Below, one piece after another: positions 6,460 through 11,100 of a stretch of DNA of 11,100 bases. The DNA comes from G039029935 sp039029935 (GTDB taxonomy: Bacteria > Chloroflexota > Anaerolineae > Caldilineales > Caldilineaceae), in contig JBCCFC010000326.1 of NCBI GenBank assembly GCA_039029935.1, positions 1-11,100 of the forward strand. Reading direction: 5' to 3'. Below the pieces are notes generated by a model. The model saw nothing but the letters and a program-made list of their open reading frames with translations. It did not search any database and was not told the DNA's origin. Position 1 is the stretch's first letter. Each line of letters opens with the position of its first letter. The position numbers and the translations under genes are program-made.

Positions 6460-7131
6460 TTAGGGTCTTAGGCCAACGTCTTGGAGGATGGTGTGGAGCC
6501 ACTGATTGTACTCATGACTAAGGTTGGGTTCAGGGTCCTGAGTATAGTCAATACGAAGGCTTAGGAATATATCTACATAAAATTTTTTGATCAAGTCTCC
6601 AAGAGCTAATAAGGGTTCGTCCTCACCCTCGTGTAATGGAATTGATACTGTGGGAATTGGTTGTGTGACGTCAAAGGAATAAAGAGTTGCATTATCTCTT
6701 TCCCAATAGCGGCTAATCCAGATTCGATAGTGATTCTCTTGAGATGAACCGACAAACGGTTTGCCATCACGAAGTAAATCAATCTCAACAAAGTTTACTG
6801 GCGACTTTAGAATTTTTCTGCGTCTTCGCAGATACCGAGTTCTCTCCTTCCCAATTTGCTTATGTTCTGGCTTCAAAATCTCAATATTTGTAACCACTTG
6901 ATGTGTTGGAAGTTGGCGAGCCTCTATATAATATTCTCGAAAGCGATCACGAATACCAAATTTATTTGGTGGAGCGTAATACGTTCTTCTCTCCACTGAG
7001 GTATAGTAATTGGGCGCAATCTGTTGGACTAAAACTCGCTGGCTATCCGTTGCTAGCACCAAACACATATTCGGCCAAAGATAGGTCTCTAAGTAGGGAT
7101 TCATGCCCGGAAATGGATACTCGTTGGTAAT
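6460..7131 (-). CDS. DUF4058 family protein with probable ATT start codon
   Basis: The product is a DUF4058 (PF13267) protein of about 223 residues, function unknown; the family is common in cyanobacteria, Chloroflexota and planctomycetes. Family marks are the N-terminal PFPGMNPYLE, VERRTYY, HQVVTNIEILKPEHK, YLRRRRKIL, VEIDLLRDGKP, YRIWISR, QPIPTVSIPL and the end NQWLHTILQDVGLRP. The first ATG (7104) would cut off the conserved PFPG, which lies just upstream in frame, and has no ribosome binding site. No ATG, GTG or TTG exists in frame between it and the stop at 7201-7203. ATT at 7131 is preceded by GAGGAGG with 5-nt spacing and gives (M)TNEYPFPGMNPYLE, which fits the family, so I chose it. 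Compared with usual members, the stretch between VERRTYYAPP and EYYIEAR is short. The gene is visibly more AT-rich than its neighbours, which may indicate transfer. Family confidence is high; start confidence is moderate. Confidence 0.85.
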   Translation of the reverse strand: MTNEYPFPGMNPYLETYLWPNMCLVLATDSQRVLVQQIAPNYYTSVERRTYYAPPNKFGIRDRFREYYIEARQLPTHQVVTNIEILKPEHKQIGKERTRYLRRRRKILKSPVNFVEIDLLRDGKPFVGSSQENHYRIWISRYWERDNATLYSFDVTQPIPTVSIPLHEGEDEPLLALGDLIKKFYVDIFLSLRIDYTQDPEPNLSHEYNQWLHTILQDVGLRP

Positions 7132-7136
7132 ACTAT

Positions 7137-7143
7137 CCTCCTC
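7137..7143 (-). promoter_or_regulatory. Ribosome binding site that decides the ATT start of the DUF4058 gene
   Basis: On the - strand GAGGAGG sits 5 nt before ATT (7131-7129). It is the best Shine-Dalgarno match in the window and has no ATG, GTG or TTG at a usable distance in the DUF4058 frame. Confidence 0.65.
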
Positions 7144-7164
7144 TTGATCAACAAATTTACATGT

Positions 7165-7178
7165 TTCAATACATTGAA
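7165..7178. promoter_or_regulatory. Operator-like dyad near the predicted DUF4058 transcription start
   Basis: TTCAAT-AC-ATTGAA is a 6-bp inverted repeat with a 2-bp spacer. It sits immediately downstream of the TATAAT box on the - strand, where a repressor operator is often found. Short dyads arise by chance, so this is tentative. Confidence 0.3.
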
Positions 7179-7183
7179 CGATG

Positions 7184-7212
7184 ATTATAGCGCAGTCGTT
7201 CTAACACAGCAA
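7184..7212 (-). promoter_or_regulatory. Probable sigma-70 type promoter for the DUF4058 gene
   Basis: On the - strand TTGCTG (7212-7207) and a perfect TATAAT (7189-7184) are separated by 17 bp. Transcription would start near 7177, giving a leader of about 45 nt that contains the GAGGAGG site and the ATT start. Confidence 0.55.
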
Positions 7213-7229
7213 ACCCAATTTTTCTACCC

Positions 7230-7258
7230 TTGACAAAAGGGGGAAAACCTAGTATCGT
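7230..7258 (+). promoter_or_regulatory. Probable sigma-70 type promoter for the sulfatase genes
   Basis: A perfect TTGACA (7230-7235) and TATCGT (7253-7258) are separated by 17 bp. The start site would be near 7265, about 65 nt before the first sulfatase. CCCTT and AAGGG (7227-7231 and 7237-7241) form a small dyad over the -35 box, which could be an operator. It is back to back with the DUF4058 promoter. Confidence 0.55.
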
Positions 7259-7329
7259 TCCCAAACATTATTATCGCTGAATCGGGCGCAACCATTTTCA
7301 CACAGGGCGAAAGGACAACAGAGGCTATC

Positions 7330-8907
7330 ATGTCAAACACACAACAAAAACCAAACCTACTCTATATCCACACAGACCAGCACAACCCCTATGTGACAGG
7401 CTGCTATGGTGATCCGTTGGTGCAAACGCCCAACTTGGACCGACTGGCGGCGAACGGAGTGGTCTTTGAGGATGCCTATTGCTGCTCGCCTATCTGTGTC
7501 CCCTCACGTATGTCGATGTTAAGTGGGCGTCATCCCTACCAAAACCAAGTGTGGACCAACAGCCATATCCTCGATTCGGGCATCCCGACCTTTGCCCATG
7601 CGATGGGGGCGGCTGGGTATCATCCTGTGCTGGTGGGGCGAATGCATTCTGTGGGACCAGATCAGTTGCATGGCTATAGCGAGCGGCTGGTGGGCGACCA
7701 CAGCCCCAATCATGTTGGCGGTGGTCCAGCCGTAGATCGGGGGATTTTGGATGGCACAGCAGGCCCAGACCGCGTCAGTCTCATCAAATCGGGACGGGGA
7801 CAGATGGCCTATGAGGTGCATGATGAGTATGTGGTCGCAGCAACGGTTAATTACTTGAATGAGTTAGGCGTGAAGAAACGCTGTGATGGTGAGATTGCCC
7901 CCTTTAGCTTGAGTGTCGGTTTGATGTTGCCGCATCCGCCCTATGTTTCGCGCTGCATTGATTATGATGTCTATATGAACAGTATTCCCTTGCCCGGTCA
8001 ACACACAACCTATGATGAAGAAACGCATGAATACCTCAAAGCATGGCGTAATCACACCGGGTTGGAAGGGCCGGATGTGGAAGAGCCAGCCACGGTCGAA
8101 GAAACTCGGCGCGCCCGTGCCGCCTATTGGGGCTTGGTGCATCGCGTTGATATCATGGTTGGGCAAATTTTGGATGCACTGGAAGCCAACGGATTGGCTG
8201 AGAACACGATGATTGTCTATACCTCGGATCATGGCGATATGGTCGGTGAAAAAGGCTTGTGGTGGAAGCACGTGTTTTATGAGCCGTCGGTCCGTGTGCC
8301 GTTGATTGTTTCATGGCCTGGTGTCATCCCTGTTGGTCAACGCAGCAAGCGCGTGGTCAGTGCCATTGATGTGGCGGCGACGATGGTTGACGCGCTGGGT
8401 GGCCCACCGCTAGCCAATTCACCGGGACGCAGTTTCCTGCCACAGATTGATGGTCGTGCAGATGTGCCAGCGTGGGAAGATGTCGCTTTCTCGGAGTATT
8501 GCGCCGATGAGTATGTGCCGGAAGCGGTTGGTGGCAAGACCTATCAACGCATGATTCGCCTCAATGAGTGGAAACTTGTCTATTATCACGGCTTTGAACC
8601 ACAACTATTTAACCTAGCCAAGGACCCAGAGGAACGGGTGGACCGTGCAGGTGACGCTGATTGTCAAGAGATTCGCAGCGAGTTGATGGCGCGGGTGTTG
8701 GACGGCTGGGATGTGGATGAGATTGCGGCGACGATGGCGGCCAAACGTGCCGATAATGATGTATTGTGTGGATGGGCAAAGCAGACCAATCCGCCCAATC
8801 AGTACCGTTGGGATTTGAGGCCGGAGATGAATTATTTGGATGATTTCGATCAAGAAAGCGGCTACGCAGCAACAGGGAAGGCAAAGCTCAACTGTACCAT
8901 TGCGTGA
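7330..8907 (+). CDS. Choline-sulfatase-like sulfatase (Cys-type, formylglycine-dependent)
   Basis: This 525-residue alkaline-phosphatase-superfamily sulfatase hydrolyses a sulfate ester. The nucleophile motif is SPICVPSR with C56, which must be converted to formylglycine by FGE or anSME; neither is in the window. Likely metal ligands are D16 (IHTDQH), C56, D300 and H301 (TSDHGD). K313/H314 (WWKH) and H202 (PHPPY) belong to the active site. The stretch GRMHSVGPDQLHGY (103-116) closely resembles the choline sulfatase motif GKMHFVGPDQLHG, and the single Asp in TDQ also fits that subgroup, but R104 replaces the usual active-site Lys. The best guess is a substrate related to choline sulfate or another small sulfate ester; betC itself is not claimed, and no choline oxidation genes are nearby. 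There is no signal peptide, so it should act in the cytoplasm. GAGG at 7321-7324 with 5-nt spacing supports the start. A second sulfatase follows after 40 bp. Confidence 0.92.
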   Translation: MSNTQQKPNLLYIHTDQHNPYVTGCYGDPLVQTPNLDRLAANGVVFEDAYCCSPICVPSRMSMLSGRHPYQNQVWTNSHILDSGIPTFAHAMGAAGYHPVLVGRMHSVGPDQLHGYSERLVGDHSPNHVGGGPAVDRGILDGTAGPDRVSLIKSGRGQMAYEVHDEYVVAATVNYLNELGVKKRCDGEIAPFSLSVGLMLPHPPYVSRCIDYDVYMNSIPLPGQHTTYDEETHEYLKAWRNHTGLEGPDVEEPATVEETRRARAAYWGLVHRVDIMVGQILDALEANGLAENTMIVYTSDHGDMVGEKGLWWKHVFYEPSVRVPLIVSWPGVIPVGQRSKRVVSAIDVAATMVDALGGPPLANSPGRSFLPQIDGRADVPAWEDVAFSEYCADEYVPEAVGGKTYQRMIRLNEWKLVYYHGFEPQLFNLAKDPEERVDRAGDADCQEIRSELMARVLDGWDVDEIAATMAAKRADNDVLCGWAKQTNPPNQYRWDLRPEMNYLDDFDQESGYAATGKAKLNCTIA

Positions 8908-8947
8908 GCAGAATGGCTAGATGATTGCAGACATCAAAGGATACACC

Positions 8948-10354
8948 ATGAATAAAGACACACGACCAAACATTCTCTGGGTTTGCACCGACCAGCAACG
9001 CTATGACACTATCGGTGCGCTCAACAATCCACATGTGCATACACCCAATATCGACAAGCTGGTGGCCGAAGGGGTTGCCTTTACCCATGCTTTCTGTCAA
9101 AGCCCTATCTGCACACCCAGCCGCGCCAGCTTCTTGACGGGCATGTATCCGAGCAGTGTGCATGGCTGTATGAATGGCAATGAGGCATGGGCCGAGGCCG
9201 CACCCCTAGTGACGGCACTGTTGGCCGATGCTGGTTACACGGGTGGGCTGTCGGGCAAACTGCACTTGGCGGGTGCGCATGGACGGATTGAGCCACGTCC
9301 ACAGCATGATGGCTATGAGATGTTTGCATGGAGTCACGGTGTGCATGATCATTGGGAGGCGGGTCATGCCTATGCGGATTGGCTGCGAGAACAAGGTCAC
9401 AGTTTGGGCAAGATGCTGGAGCATCCTGAACAGATTCCACCTGAGCTGCACCAGACGACGTGGTGTGCGGACAAAGCCATTGAGTTTATGGAGGTACAAC
9501 AAGGGAATCCTTGGGTGATGAGTGTGAACATGTTTGACCCACACCCACCCTTTGACCCGCCACAATCCTATTTGGACCGCTTTGATATTGATGCCATGTC
9601 CGGACCGTTGTTCCGTGAAAGCGATGTCGCGACACAGGCAAACCTCGCTGATGTTGATTTTCAAAACCTCTGTCGCCATCCCCATGAGTTCAATGCCAAA
9701 CATATCCAAGCCGCCTACTACGCCATGATTGAACTCATTGATGACAACGTAGGACGGATGCTGGAAGCGTTGGCGCGGACAGGGCAACGAGAGAATACGG
9801 TCATCATCTTTATGAGCGATCACGGAGAAACATTGGGCGATCATGGGCTGGTTGCCAAAGGCTGTCGATTCTATGAAGGGCTGGTGCGTGTCCCGCTCAT
9901 CTTTTCATGGCCCGGCCAGTTTCGCCAAGGTATCGTGCGCAATGCCCTTGTCGAGCTAACAGACGTCGCCCCAACGTTACTTGCGCTTGCTGGGTTGCCC
10001 ATCCCCGAACGGATGCAAGGTCGCTCGCTACTGCCTCATCTAACCCAAACCGACCACCCCGACCATCACCGTGATACCGTGCGCTGTGAATATTATCGTG
10101 CGCTCAATCCTGATGCCAACGCTCGTTTCAATGGGAGCTATGGGACCATGATTCGCGATACACAGTATAAATTGTCTGTCTATCATGAACACGAGGTCGG
10201 TGAACTCTATGACTTGGACGCTGATCCGGGTGAATTCAATAATCTGTGGGATGAACCCTCTGTGATGGATGTCAAACTGAGGTTGATGAAACAGAGCTTT
10301 GATGCGCTGGCGTTGGCGGTCGATGTGGGGCCAAAACAAATTTCGAGGTTCTAA
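8948..10354 (+). CDS. Sulfatase (Cys-type, formylglycine-dependent)
   Basis: The 468-residue sulfatase starts at 8948, where AAAGGA (8936-8941) lies 6 nt upstream; the earlier ATG at 8921 has no such site and adds a non-family leader. The nucleophile motif is SPICTPSRASFLTG with C55, the site of formylglycine formation. Likely metal ligands are D15 (CTDQQRYD), C55, D291 and H292 (SDHGETLGDHG). GKLHLAG (103-109) gives the usual K104/H106, FDPHPPFDPP gives H199, and K304 (VAKGCRFYEG) completes the active site. The C-terminal GELYDLDADPGEFNNL is the family's closing strand. It belongs to a subfamily different from the preceding gene, with little similarity outside the motifs. There is no signal peptide, so it acts in the cytoplasm on an imported sulfated compound, perhaps a small sugar sulfate released from a polysaccharide; the substrate is not determinable here. 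It is probably co-transcribed with the upstream sulfatase. A maturation enzyme must be encoded elsewhere. Confidence 0.94.
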   Translation: MNKDTRPNILWVCTDQQRYDTIGALNNPHVHTPNIDKLVAEGVAFTHAFCQSPICTPSRASFLTGMYPSSVHGCMNGNEAWAEAAPLVTALLADAGYTGGLSGKLHLAGAHGRIEPRPQHDGYEMFAWSHGVHDHWEAGHAYADWLREQGHSLGKMLEHPEQIPPELHQTTWCADKAIEFMEVQQGNPWVMSVNMFDPHPPFDPPQSYLDRFDIDAMSGPLFRESDVATQANLADVDFQNLCRHPHEFNAKHIQAAYYAMIELIDDNVGRMLEALARTGQRENTVIIFMSDHGETLGDHGLVAKGCRFYEGLVRVPLIFSWPGQFRQGIVRNALVELTDVAPTLLALAGLPIPERMQGRSLLPHLTQTDHPDHHRDTVRCEYYRALNPDANARFNGSYGTMIRDTQYKLSVYHEHEVGELYDLDADPGEFNNLWDEPSVMDVKLRLMKQSFDALALAVDVGPKQISRF

Positions 10355-10370
10355 TAAAACCTCAAAGCAC

Positions 10371-10396
10371 GTCATTCCTGCCTTCGCAGGAATGAC
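10371..10396. repeat. Palindromic intergenic repeat (11-bp perfect stem)
   Basis: GTCATTCCTGC (10371-10381) and GCAGGAATGAC (10386-10396) flank a CTTC loop. This GTCATTCC...GGAATGAC type is a very common dispersed intergenic palindrome in many bacterial genomes. It lies 16 bp after the sulfatase stop. With no T-run it is not a standard terminator, but it could protect the mRNA end or lower read-through into the methyltransferase. Confidence 0.75.
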
Positions 10397-10421
10397 AGTT
10401 CGGTATCTTAAGGAGCGACAG

Positions 10422-11060
10422 ATGAATGCCGATTATCTGGTTCACGATAGAAAATTTCAGGAAGCCCGTGCTAATGGCTGGGATGGTTGGGGTGGGAATG
10501 TCCGCATCGCTCATGGACATATCTGGATGGAGCGGCTTTTTTCGGTCAAGCAGATACCCACGAGTGGACATATTTTAGAACTGGGATGTGGCGAAGGCAA
10601 CTATACACGACGGCTAGCACAACGAGGCTACCACGTCACAGGCGTTGACATCTCGCAAACAGCCATTGATTGGGCAAAGGAAAAGCTGGCAGATACGCCG
10701 GAGTATGTTGATAAAATCACCTATCTTGTCCACGACCTGACCCAACCTAACATCCTACCCAATCAATCATTTGACCTTGTGGTCGATGGCAATTGTCTGC
10801 ATTGCATCATCGGTGCGGACCGCCGCGTTTTTCTCCAAAATGTCTACCGTCTGTTGGTCGATGGCGGTATTTTCTTTATCAGCACGATTTGCAGCAGCAC
10901 GGACGAGGCCTGTTCAACGGCCTCCTGCTCCACACCCTGGGTTTGTTGCTCTTCTTCCGGTGGGCGCGTCGCTTCTTCGTTGGACATACATATTCTCCAA
11001 ATAAAACAAAAACTTATCCGCACCGCCGGATATGGCGGCAAGATTTCTCGTAAAATTTGA
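10422..11060 (+). CDS. Class I SAM-dependent methyltransferase, apparently truncated and fused to unrelated sequence after about 10890
   Basis: The start at 10422 has TAAGGAG (10409-10415) 6 nt upstream; a longer in-frame start at 10299 would overlap the sulfatase and add non-family residues. Motif I is ILELGCGEGN (51-60), the acidic end of strand 2 is GVDIS (D76), HDLTQP (from 104) is motif II-like, DLVVDGNCLHCI (118-129) is motif III-like and LLVDGGIFFIST (144-155) is the post-motif strand. This Rossmann core transfers a methyl group from SAM; the substrate is unknown. After about residue 157 the sequence becomes Cys/Ser-rich without family character, and the same DNA reads as a sensible protein N-terminus on the - strand. 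The true C-terminal third (usually a further strand-helix-strand unit) is therefore missing, and residues about 158-212 are probably artefactual. The enzyme is likely inactive or unstable as shown. Confidence 0.8.
   Translation: MNADYLVHDRKFQEARANGWDGWGGNVRIAHGHIWMERLFSVKQIPTSGHILELGCGEGNYTRRLAQRGYHVTGVDISQTAIDWAKEKLADTPEYVDKITYLVHDLTQPNILPNQSFDLVVDGNCLHCIIGADRRVFLQNVYRLLVDGGIFFISTICSSTDEACSTASCSTPWVCCSSSGGRVASSLDIHILQIKQKLIRTAGYGGKISRKI
10844..10987 (-). pseudogene. N-terminal remnant of an unidentified gene, cut off at the junction near 10890
   Basis: The start at 10987 has GGAG 7 nt upstream (complement at 10995-10998). The first 30 or so residues, from MSNEEATRPPEEEQQTQGVE onward, are acidic, Glu/Gln-rich and probably disordered, typical of the flexible N-terminus of a real protein. 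From about 10890 leftward the sequence is the antisense of the methyltransferase core and stops at 10844, so the main domain is lost. I do not recognise the family; too little remains. Only the part from about 10890 to 10987 is likely authentic. The reading frame continues upstream to 11041, but the residues there look non-coding and the ribosome binding site decides for 10987. Confidence 0.4.
11023..11038 (-). other. Small hairpin upstream of the truncated - strand gene
   Basis: CCGCC (11023-11027) and GGCGG (11034-11038) pair around a 6-nt loop. On the - strand a T-rich stretch follows 10 nt later, then the ribosome binding site at 10998-10995. It may be a leader structure or the end of an upstream gene. 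The rest of 11039-11100 shows no gene. Confidence 0.25.
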
Positions 11061-11100
11061 AGGCTATATGGGGATTAACTGGCTGGCTTCAAGGCCGCCG

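Noticed and set aside
8921..8947. Earlier start for the second sulfatase
   Set aside because: The ATG at 8948 has AAAGGA at good spacing and homologous sulfatases begin close to the TDQ motif.
9206..9844. 212-codon - strand reading frame opposite the second sulfatase
   Set aside because: The + strand carries all sulfatase motifs through this stretch; the antisense product is His/Ile-rich with no recognisable fold.
10299..10421. Longer N-terminus for the methyltransferase starting at 10299
   Set aside because: It overlaps the sulfatase end and translates the palindromic repeat; the TAAGGAG site supports 10422.
10988..11041. Upstream extension of the - strand remnant to 11041
   Set aside because: The ribosome binding site at 10998-10995 and the change to typical protein composition place the start at 10987.

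Overview
The window looks like a moderate-GC, free-living environmental bacterium rich in two-component signalling and sulfatases. A filamentous or photosynthesis-related phylum is suggested, and Chloroflexota is my best guess. The grounds are the DUF4058 protein, the Rcp1-type single-domain regulator, the REC-first histidine kinase, the LDH2-type dehydrogenase beside sulfatases, and intergenic DNA full of short repeats. No rRNA or other marker gene is present, so the phylum call is an inference.

Left third (1-5206, + strand): a signalling cluster. It starts with the 3' part of a large hybrid histidine kinase with three receiver domains. This gene is broken at 1885-1894 by a tandem duplication of CCGGT; removing one copy restores an uninterrupted family-like sequence, so 1-1896 and 1935-2468 are two pieces of one gene. 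Next come a CheR-type methyltransferase (8-bp overlap with the kinase end), a REC-coiled-coil-histidine kinase (1 bp later) and, after a repeat-rich 144-bp gap, an Rcp1-like response regulator. No CheB, CheA or chemoreceptor is visible, so this looks like CheR recruited to a phosphorelay rather than a classical chemotaxis operon.

Middle (5207-7329): a nested inverted-repeat element lies between the convergent response regulator and an LDH2/MDH2-family oxidoreductase (- strand). Upstream of the oxidoreductase, on the same strand, is a DUF4058 gene. Its conserved N-terminus and strong ribosome binding site point to an ATT start codon at 7131. Between DUF4058 and the first sulfatase is a divergent promoter region with credible -10/-35 boxes on both strands.

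Right third (7330-11100, + strand): two adjacent cytoplasmic-type sulfatases of different subfamilies, the first choline-sulfatase-like and the second of the TDQQRYD/CTPSR type. A perfect 11-bp hairpin repeat follows, then a SAM-dependent methyltransferase. The methyltransferase loses family character at about 10890. From there to 10987 the DNA reads better as the N-terminus of a different gene on the - strand, also cut short at the same place. Both genes are therefore truncated at one junction, which is either a genomic rearrangement or an assembly chimera.

The clearest points for follow-up are the 5-bp duplication that splits the kinase, the ATT start of the DUF4058 gene, the head-on gene junction near 10890, and the CheR gene without CheB inside a phosphorelay cluster. 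I did not find a convincing wholly new defence or mobile system.
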